Origin: an uncultured Erysipelotrichaceae bacterium
GTDB lineage: Bacteria; Bacillota_I; Bacilli_A; Erysipelotrichales; Coprobacillaceae
Direction of reading: 5' to 3'
Length of the DNA: 7,269 nucleotides
Assembly (NCBI GenBank): GCA_937917505.1
Contig: CALDMQ010000255.1
Coordinates: 1 to 7,269 of the forward strand
How positions within the stretch are numbered: the first letter of the stretch is position 1; every line of letters starts with the position of its first letter. Positions 1 to 5,805 of this stretch are shown here, piece by piece. A program made the position numbers and the translations under genes. A model generated the notes under the pieces. It had not been told where the DNA came from. It was given only the letters and a program-made list of their open reading frames with translations, and searched no databases.

Positions 1-2
1 CA

Positions 3-59
3 ATAAAAGTTGAATATCTTAAAAATTCTAGTTTGTTTGATTTGGAAGTCAAAGAATAA
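3..59 (+). CDS. Possible C-terminal tail of an upstream gene (partial, unidentified)
   Basis: One frame is open from the window edge to a TAA at 57-59 and reads IKVEYLKNSSLFDLEVKE before the stop. The other two + frames meet stop codons within the first 15 bases. The mix of charged and hydrophobic residues would suit the end of a soluble protein, but 18 residues are too few to name a family. Open reading over so short a distance can be chance. If it is real, the gene ends about 340 bases before tsaC, and the terminator at 323-349 could serve it. Confidence 0.3.
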   Translation: MKVEYLKNSSLFDLEVKE

Positions 60-322
60 AAATGAAAGCTTGTAATATTGAGATAATGAATGTGTTATAG
101 GTTTGTTAAAAGGAGGACTCAAGCGTAGTTATTACATATAGAGTTTGTAAAGTGTAAAATATAAATAAAACTTTATCTCCTGGAAAATATAATAAATTCA
201 AAATTTGTTCAGTGGTTTATATTTGTTTAGTCAATATACTTTATGTTTTTCAGTTTCAATATGAGGATATAGTTATTCATACAAATTTTGATATTAGGAG
301 AGAAATTTGATTATGAAAAAAT
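60..322. other. Non-coding AT-rich region; possible leader or small RNA, nothing identified
   Basis: The frames checked here are broken by frequent stops and I see no convincing gene. An isolated AGGAGG at 111-116 is not followed by a start codon at useful distance. A TATACT at 235-240 could be a -10 box, but its -35 region is poor. AGGAG at 296-300 precedes a minimal ORF at 313-324 (Met-Lys-Lys-stop), which sits directly against the terminator at 323-349. The stretch may be an untranslated 3' region, a decayed gene, or the template for a short RNA ending at that terminator. I recognise no known RNA family in it. Confidence 0.4.
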
Positions 323-349
323 AAAGGTTGAATTGTTTTCAGCCTTTTT
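323..349 (+). terminator. Intrinsic terminator upstream of tsaC
   Basis: Bases 323-332 can pair with 338-347 in a 10-bp stem with one T·G pair (328·342) around a five-base loop TTGTT. Five Ts lie at 345-349, partly inside the stem. It lies about 23 bases before the extended -10 element of tsaC, so it probably separates upstream transcription from the tsaC operon. The T run is short and interrupted by C, so efficiency may be moderate. Confidence 0.6.
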
Positions 350-371
350 CCTATATTTCTCTATTGTTTTG

Positions 372-380
372 TGATAGAAT
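372..380 (+). promoter_or_regulatory. Extended -10 promoter element for tsaC-rpiB-glyA
   Basis: TGATAGAAT matches the extended -10 pattern TGnTATAAT at all but one position. No good -35 hexamer lies 16-18 bases upstream, which is tolerated with an extended -10. The predicted start of transcription is near 387, which gives a very short leader before the start codon at 400. The location just after a terminator and before the operon supports the call. Confidence 0.45.
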
Positions 381-386
381 AAACGC

Positions 387-393
387 AAGGATG
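387..393 (+). promoter_or_regulatory. Ribosome binding site deciding the tsaC start
   Basis: AAGGATG matches the AAGGAGG anti-16S core at six of seven positions and sits six bases before the ATG at 400. The ATG codons at 391 and 394 overlap or abut this site and are spaced too closely to use it. This favours 400 over them and over the much earlier TTG at 328, which lies inside the terminator hairpin. Confidence 0.5.
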
Positions 394-399
394 ATGAAG

Positions 400-1002
400 A
401 TGACAAAAATAGTAAAGAAAACAAAACAAAAAGAAATTGTACAAGCACTAAATGAAGAAATGGTTGTAGCTTTTCCAACAGAAACTGTCTATGGTTTAGG
501 AGTGAAATTTGGATCACAAAAAGCACTGGATAAGTTGATGGAAGCAAAGAATAGAGATTATTCTAAGGCTATTACTTTAATGCTTGCTTCTTCAAAGGAT
601 ATTTCTAATTATGCTTATGTGAGTGAACAAGCACAAAAATTGATTGATGCTTTTATGCCTGGGATGATTACACTTGTTTTTAAGAAAAAAGAAAGTGTTG
701 ATGATTCTATGACAAATGGTAAAGAAACGATAGGCATAAGAATACCTGATAATGAATATGTTATAGGGTTATTAAAGGAAGCTGGGCCAATGCTTGTTAC
801 AAGTGCAAATTTATCAAATCATTCTAATACAACCTCTACACAAGAAGTTCTAGATCAATTAGATGGTCGTATAGATTATGTTGTTGAGGGGGAAACATCT
901 GACAATATAGCAAGCACAGTTGTAGATGTGAGTAAAAATGAAATAAAAATATTGCGTGAGGGTAAAATTACAAAGAAAGATATAGAGGAGGTCATTCAAT
1001 GA
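400..1002 (+). CDS. tsaC: L-threonylcarbamoyladenylate synthase (YrdC/TsaC family)
   Basis: Makes threonylcarbamoyl-AMP from L-threonine, bicarbonate and ATP. This is the first step of the universal t6A37 modification of ANN-decoding tRNAs; the TsaB/TsaD/TsaE system then transfers the group. With the start at 400 the protein has 200 residues, the size of the single-domain YrdC/TsaC form without the extra C-terminal Sua5 domain. The YrdC fold signature is clear: PTETVYGLG at about residues 26-34, a KxR element (K50-N-R52), an SxN element (S135-A-N137), and the late STVVD at 172-176. These residues line the ATP and threonine site in known members. The frame extends upstream to a TTG at 328, but those residues cross the terminator and promoter and are unlikely to be translated. 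It is the first gene of an operon and overlaps rpiB by four bases (ATGA). The function is essential in many bacteria. Confidence 0.92.
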   Translation: MTKIVKKTKQKEIVQALNEEMVVAFPTETVYGLGVKFGSQKALDKLMEAKNRDYSKAITLMLASSKDISNYAYVSEQAQKLIDAFMPGMITLVFKKKESVDDSMTNGKETIGIRIPDNEYVIGLLKEAGPMLVTSANLSNHSNTTSTQEVLDQLDGRIDYVVEGETSDNIASTVVDVSKNEIKILREGKITKKDIEEVIQ

Positions 1003-1439
1003 AAATAGCAGTAGCATGTGATCATGGTGGATTAAGATTAAAAAATGTATTAATTGAGGAAATGAAAAAACAGGGATATGAAGTTGTAGATTTTGGAACT
1101 TACAGCGAAGAAAGTTGTGATTATCCAGATTATGCTTCTAAGGCTGCAAAAGCAGTTGCAAGTGGTGAATGTGAAAAAGGTGTTGTTGTGTGCGGAACAG
1201 GAATTGGTGTTTCTATTACAGCAAATAAGGTGAAAGGTATTCGTTGTGCGTTGGTTCATGATGTTTTTAGTGCAAAAGCAACAAGAGGGCATAATGATAC
1301 AAATATGTTAGCAATGGGACAAAGAGTCATTGGAGAAGGGTTAGCTCTTGAAATTCTAAATGCTTGGTTACACACTGATTATGAAGGTGGTAGACATGAT
1401 TTAAGAATTCAAAAAATGATGGCATTGGAGGAAGAATAA
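999..1439 (+). CDS. rpiB: Ribose-5-phosphate isomerase B (RpiB/LacA/LacB family)
   Basis: Interconverts ribose 5-phosphate and ribulose 5-phosphate in the cytosolic pentose phosphate pathway. The 146-residue length is typical of RpiB. Visible active-site features are D8-H9 in CDHGG near the N-terminus, the catalytic cysteine C65 in VCGTGIG, and H98-N99 in RGHND. Phosphate-contacting arginines are likely among R132 and R136 near the C-terminus. LacA/LacB subunits of galactose-6-phosphate isomerase share the fold, but the complete catalytic set and the housekeeping context favour RpiB. Some family members instead act on allose 6-phosphate, which cannot be excluded. The start is well supported: GAGGAGG at 985-991 lies seven bases before the ATG. 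The gene overlaps tsaC by four bases and glyA by one base (TAATG), implying translational coupling. Confidence 0.93.
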   Translation: MKIAVACDHGGLRLKNVLIEEMKKQGYEVVDFGTYSEESCDYPDYASKAAKAVASGECEKGVVVCGTGIGVSITANKVKGIRCALVHDVFSAKATRGHNDTNMLAMGQRVIGEGLALEILNAWLHTDYEGGRHDLRIQKMMALEEE

Positions 1440-2680
1440 TGAGAGATACTCAAGTTTTTGAAAGCGTTGAAAGAGAATTAAATAGACAAAGAAATAATAT
1501 TGAACTCATTGCTTCTGAAAACTTTGTATCTGAAGAAATTTTAGAATTGGCAGGATCTGTTTTAACAAATAAATATGCTGAAGGGTATCCTCAAAAAAGA
1601 TATTATGGCGGTTGCCAGTTTGTTGACGAGGTAGAAGATTTAGCAAGAAATCGTTTGAAAGAGTTATTTGGTTGTGAACATGCGAATGTACAACCACACT
1701 CTGGTGCTCAAGCTAATACTGCTGTTTATTTAGCAGTTTTAAATCATGGAGATAAAGTGTTAGGTATGTCTTTAGCTGATGGTGGTCATTTAACTCATGG
1801 ACATCCATTAAATTATTCAGGAATTAACTATGAATTTTATAGTTATGGTGTTTCAAAAGAAACAGAAATGATTGATTATGATGATTATAAGAAAAAAGTT
1901 GAAGAGATTAAACCGAAATTAGTTGTTGCTGGAGCAAGTGCTTATTCAAGAGTGATTGATTTTGAATTGATGGCTAAAATTGCTCATGATAATGGTGCTT
2001 TATTTATGGTAGATATGGCACATATTGCAGGATTAGTCGCAACTGGTTTACATCCATCACCATTTCCTTATGCAGATATTGTCACAACAACGACTCATAA
2101 GACGTTAAGAGGACCTCGTGGTGGAGTGATTATGTGTAAACAAGAATTAGCTGCGGATATTGATAGAGCAGTATTCCCTGGTATGCAAGGAGGACCTTTA
2201 ATGCATATCATTGCTGCTAAAGCGACTTGTTTCTATGAAGCGTTACAACCTGAATTTAAAGATTATGCTATGCAAGTTGTAAAAAATGCGAAAGCTTTGG
2301 AAAAATCTTTAAAAGAAGAAGGATTTAGGTTAGTTGCTGATGGAACAGATAATCATTTGATTTTAGTAGATGTGAAAGCGAGTTGTGGTATTAGTGGGAA
2401 AAAGGCTGAAAGGCTATTGGATGAAATCAATATCACAGCAAATAAAAATGCTATTCCTTTCGATACTGAAAAACCATTTAAAGCTAGTGGTATTCGTGTA
2501 GGCACTCCTGCTATGACAACAAAAGGTTTTGATGAAAATGATTTTAGAGAAGTGGGCAAAATTATTGCTTTTCGTTTAAAGAATGAAGAAACTGATGAAA
2601 TCAAAGCAGAATGTTTAAAACGTGTTAAAGCTTTAACTGATAAAGTGGTAATGTATCAAAATATAACATATTTGAAATAA
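1439..2680 (+). CDS. glyA: Serine hydroxymethyltransferase
   Basis: A PLP-dependent enzyme that converts serine and tetrahydrofolate to glycine and 5,10-methylene-tetrahydrofolate, the main source of one-carbon units for purine, thymidylate and methionine synthesis. The 413 residues are full length for a bacterial enzyme. The N-terminal IELIASENFVS (about 21-31) is diagnostic. EGYPQKRYYGGC (48-59) carries substrate-site residues, with Q where many homologues have G. VDMAHIAGL (191-199) holds the PLP-binding Asp192 and His195. TTTTHKTLRGPRGG (216-229) contains the Schiff-base lysine K221. SGIRVGTPAMTT (350-361) has the carboxylate-binding R353. All key residues are present. The start follows GGAGGA at 1427-1432, six bases upstream. 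It is the last gene of the operon, ends at a terminator, and follows rpiB as in other Firmicutes. Confidence 0.97.
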   Translation: MRDTQVFESVERELNRQRNNIELIASENFVSEEILELAGSVLTNKYAEGYPQKRYYGGCQFVDEVEDLARNRLKELFGCEHANVQPHSGAQANTAVYLAVLNHGDKVLGMSLADGGHLTHGHPLNYSGINYEFYSYGVSKETEMIDYDDYKKKVEEIKPKLVVAGASAYSRVIDFELMAKIAHDNGALFMVDMAHIAGLVATGLHPSPFPYADIVTTTTHKTLRGPRGGVIMCKQELAADIDRAVFPGMQGGPLMHIIAAKATCFYEALQPEFKDYAMQVVKNAKALEKSLKEEGFRLVADGTDNHLILVDVKASCGISGKKAERLLDEINITANKNAIPFDTEKPFKASGIRVGTPAMTTKGFDENDFREVGKIIAFRLKNEETDEIKAECLKRVKALTDKVVMYQNITYLK

Positions 2681-2702
2681 GGGGAATAAATTTCCCTTTT
2701 TT
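2679..2702 (+). terminator. Intrinsic terminator of the tsaC-rpiB-glyA operon
   Basis: The hairpin pairs 2679-2686 with 2692-2699 (eight pairs, including one G·T) around a five-base loop. A T run at 2697-2702 follows, partly inside the stem. The hairpin begins on the last two bases of the glyA stop codon. It separates the operon from the lysine-riboswitch unit that starts about 25 bases later. Confidence 0.85.
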
Positions 2703-2724
2703 ATTGTTTTCAATTAAAAAAATG

Positions 2725-2752
2725 TTGACATATTCGTATTTTTATATAAACT
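2725..2752 (+). promoter_or_regulatory. Promoter of the lysine riboswitch-transporter unit
   Basis: A perfect -35 hexamer TTGACA lies at 2725-2730. The best-spaced -10 candidate is TAAACT at 2747-2752, 16 bases on and matching TATAAT at four positions. TATAAA at 2745 is a better sequence but is spaced too closely at 14 bases. Transcription would begin near 2759, just before the riboswitch P1 stem at 2767. Confidence 0.65.
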
Positions 2753-2766
2753 ATATTCAGACAATA

Positions 2767-2926
2767 AGAATAGAGGCGCATTGATCAAAAGTATCTCTTT
2801 ATAATGTTTGGTGACAGTAAAGAGTGAAAGGGTGAGATGCCGAAGGAATAAAAGACACCAAGCTTTTTATTCCTGGGTCCTTATAAAATATATAAGGGAC
2901 TGTCACATTTATGTGGAGAGCTATCT
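2767..2926 (+). promoter_or_regulatory. Lysine riboswitch (L box) aptamer
   Basis: The conserved core is recognisable in order: AGAGGCGCA (2772-2780), AGTA (2790-2793), AAGGGTGAGATGCCGAAG (2828-2845), CTGGGTCC (2873-2880), GGGACTGTCACA (2896-2907) and TGTGGAGAGCTATCT (2912-2926). The stems follow the family layout. P1 joins AGAATAG (2767-2773, one bulged A) to CTATCT (2921-2926). P2 joins 2795-2801 to 2818-2824. P3 joins 2845-2854 to 2863-2873 with one bulged T. P4 joins 2878-2886 to about 2891-2900. P5 joins CACA 2904-2907 to TGTG 2912-2915. The P2 loop TTGGTG (2808-2813) is exactly complementary to the P3 loop CACCAA (2856-2861), which is the loop-loop contact of this class. In the known family, lysine binding stabilises P1 and switches downstream expression off, here by transcription termination. 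Confidence 0.95.
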
Positions 2927-2949
2927 AAGTCAATGAATGTTTACTCATG

Positions 2950-2985
2950 AGTTTTGATAGTGTTCTTGCTGTCAAAACTTTTTTT
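2950..2985 (+). terminator. Riboswitch expression-platform terminator
   Basis: An 11-bp stem joins AGTTTTGATAG (2950-2960) to CTGTCAAAACT (2969-2979), with one T·G pair and an eight-base loop. Seven Ts follow at 2979-2985. The alternative is visible too: CTATCTAAGT (2921-2930), whose first half is the 3' strand of riboswitch P1, can pair with GTTTTGATAG (2951-2960) with a single T-T mismatch. That pairing would act as an antiterminator when lysine is scarce. The T run ends only three bases before the ribosome binding site of the transporter (GGAGGA, 2988-2993). Confidence 0.92.
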
Positions 2986-2999
2986 ATGGAGGAAACGTT

Positions 3000-4493
3000 A
3001 TGAATTTTATTGGAACAATTTGGTCAATTCTACCAGCTATTATAGCGATTGGAATTGCTTTAAAAACAAAAGAAGTTTATTTATCGTTATTTATTGGTAT
3101 CTTTGTAGGAGCTTTATTATTAAGTGATTTTCATGTTGTGGCTACAATTGAGAAATTGTTTGAAGTGATGATTGCGAATTTATCAGATCCTTGGAATGTA
3201 GGAATTCTTTTGTTTCTAGTATCATTAGGAACGATTGTGACTTTGACAACAAAAGCAGGTGGAAGTCAAGCATATGGAAATTGGGCACAAAAGAAAATTA
3301 AAAATAGAAAAAGTGCATTATTTTCAACATTTGGTTTAGGTGTTCTTATTTTTGTAGATGATTATTTTAATTGTTTAACAGTAGGAAGTGTCATGAGAGA
3401 TATTAGTGATAAGTTTCAAATATCACGTGCAAAACTTGCTTATATTATAGATGCAACTGCGGCACCGATTTGTATTATCGCGCCTATTTCAAGTTGGGCA
3501 GCAGCTGTATCAGGGTATACAAGTGGAGATGGGTTTACATTGTTTTTACAAACAATTCCTTTTAATCTTTATGCATTGTTGACAATTGTTATGGTTATTC
3601 TTGTCATTGTATTAGGATTGGATTTTGGTAGTATGGCTGAACATGAACAAGTTGCAAGTGAGGGTGATGTTCATTTTGGAAGTCATGATTATCAAGAGGT
3701 AGAAGATATAGAAATATCTTCAAATGGGAAAGTCATGGATTTGGTTTTACCTATTATTTTTCTTATTATAAGTTGTGTTATTTGTATGGTTTATACTGGT
3801 GGCTTTTTTGAGGGTGTTTCATTTGTAGAAGCTTTTAGTGCATGTAATGCTTCATTAGGTTTGGTATTAGGTTCATTTATGACATTGGTTTTTATATTTG
3901 TTTTATATCTTCCTAGAAAAGTGATTTCATATGATGAATTTGCAAAATCTATTCCTCAAGGATTTAAAACAATGGTGCCTGCAATGGTTATTTTAACATT
4001 TGCATGGACATTGGGTGATATTGTATCAACACATTTACAAGCAGGACTTTTTGTTCAAACAATGTTAAGACACTATGATATTGCGACATTTATCTTACCG
4101 GCATGTTTGTTTGTGATAGGGAGTGGATTATCATTTGCAACAGGGACTTCATGGGGAACTTTTGGAATTTTAATTCCTATTGTGACAGGGTTATTTGTAG
4201 AAACTGATATAATGCTTGTTATATGTATTTCTTCAGTTTTAGCTGGTGCAGTATGTGGAGATCATATTTCTCCAATATCAGATACAACAATTATGGCTTC
4301 AGCAGGAGCACAATGTCATCATGTTTATCATGTTTCTACGCAAATTCCTTATGCCATGGTGGTTGCTATTTCATGTTTTGTAGGATATATATTTGCAGGA
4401 ATTACACAAAATGTTTTTATAACATTTATAAGTGGATTGTTAACGTTGTTAACAATTATATTCTTTATTTATAAGAGAAGTTCAAGAGCTTAG
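3000..4493 (+). CDS. NhaC-superfamily transporter, predicted lysine transporter (LysW type)
   Basis: A polytopic inner-membrane protein of 497 residues with about a dozen hydrophobic segments spread over its length. NhaC-family signatures are clear: VDDYFNCLTVGSVMRD (119-134), ATAAPICIIAPISSWAA (152-168), TGTSWGTFGI (381-390), and GDHISPISDTT (420-430) followed by CHHVYHVSTQIPYA (439-452). A polar, acidic loop at about 209-246 divides the two halves. Classical NhaC proteins exchange Na+ for H+, but this gene is the sole and immediate target of a lysine riboswitch. Members of this superfamily under L-box control were predicted from comparative genomics to be lysine transporters, named LysW. 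Lysine uptake, probably cation-coupled, is therefore the best assignment; the coupling ion and the direction of transport are inference. High lysine should shut expression off. GGAGGA at 2988-2993 sets the start six bases downstream. The gene stands alone between the riboswitch and its own terminator. Confidence 0.9.
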   Translation: MNFIGTIWSILPAIIAIGIALKTKEVYLSLFIGIFVGALLLSDFHVVATIEKLFEVMIANLSDPWNVGILLFLVSLGTIVTLTTKAGGSQAYGNWAQKKIKNRKSALFSTFGLGVLIFVDDYFNCLTVGSVMRDISDKFQISRAKLAYIIDATAAPICIIAPISSWAAAVSGYTSGDGFTLFLQTIPFNLYALLTIVMVILVIVLGLDFGSMAEHEQVASEGDVHFGSHDYQEVEDIEISSNGKVMDLVLPIIFLIISCVICMVYTGGFFEGVSFVEAFSACNASLGLVLGSFMTLVFIFVLYLPRKVISYDEFAKSIPQGFKTMVPAMVILTFAWTLGDIVSTHLQAGLFVQTMLRHYDIATFILPACLFVIGSGLSFATGTSWGTFGILIPIVTGLFVETDIMLVICISSVLAGAVCGDHISPISDTTIMASAGAQCHHVYHVSTQIPYAMVVAISCFVGYIFAGITQNVFITFISGLLTLLTIIFFIYKRSSRA

Positions 4494-4518
4494 GAAGTAT
4501 CGAAAGGTACTTCTTTTT
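4494..4518 (+). terminator. Intrinsic terminator of the lysine transporter gene
   Basis: GAAGTATC (4494-4501) pairs with GGTACTTC (4506-4513), eight pairs with one T·G, closed by a stable GAAA tetraloop. Five Ts follow at 4514-4518. It starts immediately after the stop codon, leaving the transporter as a single-gene unit. Confidence 0.88.
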
Positions 4519-4577
4519 ATATTTTAAAACAATTAGAAAATATTTGTTGATTAACGTTATAAGTATTTAAAAAATAA

Positions 4578-4583
4578 TATAAT
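4578..4583 (+). promoter_or_regulatory. Probable -10 box for the SRAP gene
   Basis: A perfect TATAAT lies within TAATATAAT, 51 bases before the start codon. No good -35 is seen at 16-18 bases; TTATAA at 4557 is 15 bases away and TTGATT at 4547 is 25 away. A start of transcription near 4590 would give a leader of about 45 bases. Position after a terminator and before a lone gene supports a promoter, but AT-rich sequence yields such boxes by chance. Confidence 0.4.
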
Positions 4584-4634
4584 CATTGTAAGATATGTAA
4601 TATATGGAATAAATTTGTTAATTAAGGAGTTATT

Positions 4635-5201
4635 ATGTGTGGAAGATATTATATTGATAAAGATACTTTTCAAATTATCAAACAACAATTAGATGAAGAA
4701 TGTGATGTAGAATGTGATCAAGGAGATATTCTTCCAAGTCAACAGATTCCTATTCTTTATCAAGAAAATAAAAAGATAAAAATGACAAAGAAGACATGGG
4801 GATATACATCTTCGAAATATCAAGGAAGAATCATTAATGCAAAATGTGAAACATTATTTGAAAGAGTGATGTTTCAAAAAGATATTTATAACAATAGATG
4901 TCTTATTTTTGCTAAGGGATTTTATGAATGGGATTCTTTAAAGCATCGATTCCGTTTCGAGAATAATCAAAAAGCATTATATTTTGCTGGCATATATCAT
5001 GGTGAAGAAGTTGTAATTATTACAACGAAAGCCAATAATGTTATTAAACCTATTCATCATAGAATGCCTTTAATAATTCAAGAGCAAGATATTCATAATT
5101 GGCTATGTGATAATGAAAAAGCATTTGCATTATTAAAGTCTAAAACTGAAGATTTAGAGATTATTGCTGGATTTTATCAACAATCACTCTTTGATGAATA
5201 G
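4635..5201 (+). CDS. SRAP domain protein (YedK/HMCES type), abasic-site DNA-protein crosslinker
   Basis: SRAP proteins recognise abasic sites in single-stranded DNA and form a covalent thiazolidine crosslink through the N-terminal cysteine, shielding the lesion during replication. The catalytic set is complete. C2 becomes the terminal residue after Met removal (MCGRYY). N68 lies in INAKCET, E98 in GFYEW (95-99), and H141 in PIHHRMP (139-145), where the usual motif is HDRMP. The TTKAN at 130-134 is also typical. At 188 residues it is shorter than E. coli YedK (about 220); the central stretch between TWGY (54-57) and INAK lacks part of the usual loop. AAGGAG at 4624-4629 is five bases from the ATG. 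It is monocistronic by appearance, with no SOS box that I can recognise upstream. I see no evidence for the peptidase activity once suggested for the family beyond the shared cysteine. Confidence 0.9.
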   Translation: MCGRYYIDKDTFQIIKQQLDEECDVECDQGDILPSQQIPILYQENKKIKMTKKTWGYTSSKYQGRIINAKCETLFERVMFQKDIYNNRCLIFAKGFYEWDSLKHRFRFENNQKALYFAGIYHGEEVVIITTKANNVIKPIHHRMPLIIQEQDIHNWLCDNEKAFALLKSKTEDLEIIAGFYQQSLFDE

Positions 5202-5299
5202 CATAAATTATTTAGGTTATATGTAGATAATAAAATATTAAGAGGATAAAGAAGAACATATAAAGACTCTTAGAAAAAGAAAAAAGACAAGCAATAAAA

Positions 5300-5328
5300 T
5301 TGAAAGTTATAAAAAATTTGAGTAAGAT
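5300..5328 (+). promoter_or_regulatory. Probable promoter of the bcp gene
   Basis: TTGAAA (5300-5305, five of six to consensus) and TAAGAT (5323-5328, four of six) are separated by an ideal 17 bases. The start of transcription would be near 5335, right at the ribosome binding site, so the leader is very short. The remaining 5202-5299 is AT-rich and contains no gene or terminator that I can support. Confidence 0.5.
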
Positions 5329-5336
5329 AGATATGA

Positions 5337-5343
5337 GGGAGGA
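5337..5343 (+). promoter_or_regulatory. Ribosome binding site deciding the bcp start
   Basis: GGGAGGA at 5337-5343 abuts the first in-frame ATG at 5344, leaving no spacer, but is six bases before the second ATG at 5350. The second is therefore the likely start. It also gives an N-terminus, MLEVGTKAPDF, that aligns with the usual beginning of the family. Confidence 0.7.
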
Positions 5344-5349
5344 ATGTGT

Positions 5350-5805
5350 ATGTTAGAAGTAGGAACAAAAGCACCTGATTTTACATTATTAGATCAAAAT
5401 GGAAATACAGTATCATTAAGTGATTACAAAGGAAAGAAAGTTGTTTTATACTTTTATCCTAGGGATAATACTCCAGGTTGTACAAAACAAGCATGTGGAT
5501 TTGCAGAAAATTATCCTCAATTTATTGAAAAAGGAGCTGTTGTATTAGGGGTAAGTAAAGATACTGTAGCATCACATAAAAAGTTTGAAGAAAAATATCA
5601 ATTACCTTTTACTCTTATATCAGATCCTGAACTTGTTGCAATACAAGCTTATGATGTATGGAAAGAAAAGAATATGTATGGTAAAAAGGTTATGGGTGTT
5701 GTGAGAACAACATATCTTATTGATGAAGAAGGTATGATTGTAAAAGCTTTTGGAAAAGTCAAAGCTGTAGATAATCCAATACAAATGTTAAATGAGATCC
5801 AATAA
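5350..5805 (+). CDS. bcp: Peroxiredoxin of the Bcp/PrxQ family (thiol peroxidase)
   Basis: A cytosolic thiol-dependent peroxidase that reduces hydrogen peroxide and organic hydroperoxides, usually recycled by thioredoxin. The predicted 151 residues match the family length. The peroxidatic cysteine C44 is in the NTPGCT motif (40-45), with P37 and T41 of the active-site loop upstream. C49 in KQACG sits five residues later, the resolving cysteine of atypical two-Cys Bcp/PrxQ enzymes. A conserved arginine lies in VVRTTYLID near residue 115. The N-terminal APDFTLLDQNG and the thioredoxin-like pattern KKVVLYFYP (29-37) fit the AhpC/TSA fold. An alternative start two codons upstream at 5344 is less likely because it touches the ribosome binding site. 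The gene appears monocistronic. Its terminator stem begins inside the last codons. No PerR or other operator is recognised in front of it. Confidence 0.95.
   Translation: MLEVGTKAPDFTLLDQNGNTVSLSDYKGKKVVLYFYPRDNTPGCTKQACGFAENYPQFIEKGAVVLGVSKDTVASHKKFEEKYQLPFTLISDPELVAIQAYDVWKEKNMYGKKVMGVVRTTYLIDEEGMIVKAFGKVKAVDNPIQMLNEIQ

Noticed and set aside
111..181. Possible long hairpin between AGGAG (111-115) and CTCCT (177-181)
   Set aside because: Only five pairs with a loop of over 60 bases and no extension of the stem on either side. This is expected by chance.
311..547. Minus-strand open frame of 78 codons opposite the tsaC start region
   Set aside because: It lies antisense across the terminator, promoter and start of tsaC, has a low-complexity Leu/Phe/Ser composition, and resembles no family. 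It is a shadow of the real gene.
4223..4474. Second + frame of 83 codons inside the transporter gene
   Set aside because: It is a Tyr/Cys/Phe/Asn-rich off-frame reading of a well-supported membrane protein, with no independent coding evidence.
5239..5272. Possible terminator for the SRAP gene from TAAGAG (5239-5244) and CTCTTA (5267-5272)
   Set aside because: Six pairs with a 22-base loop, followed by an A-rich rather than T-rich stretch, so it lacks the features of an intrinsic terminator.
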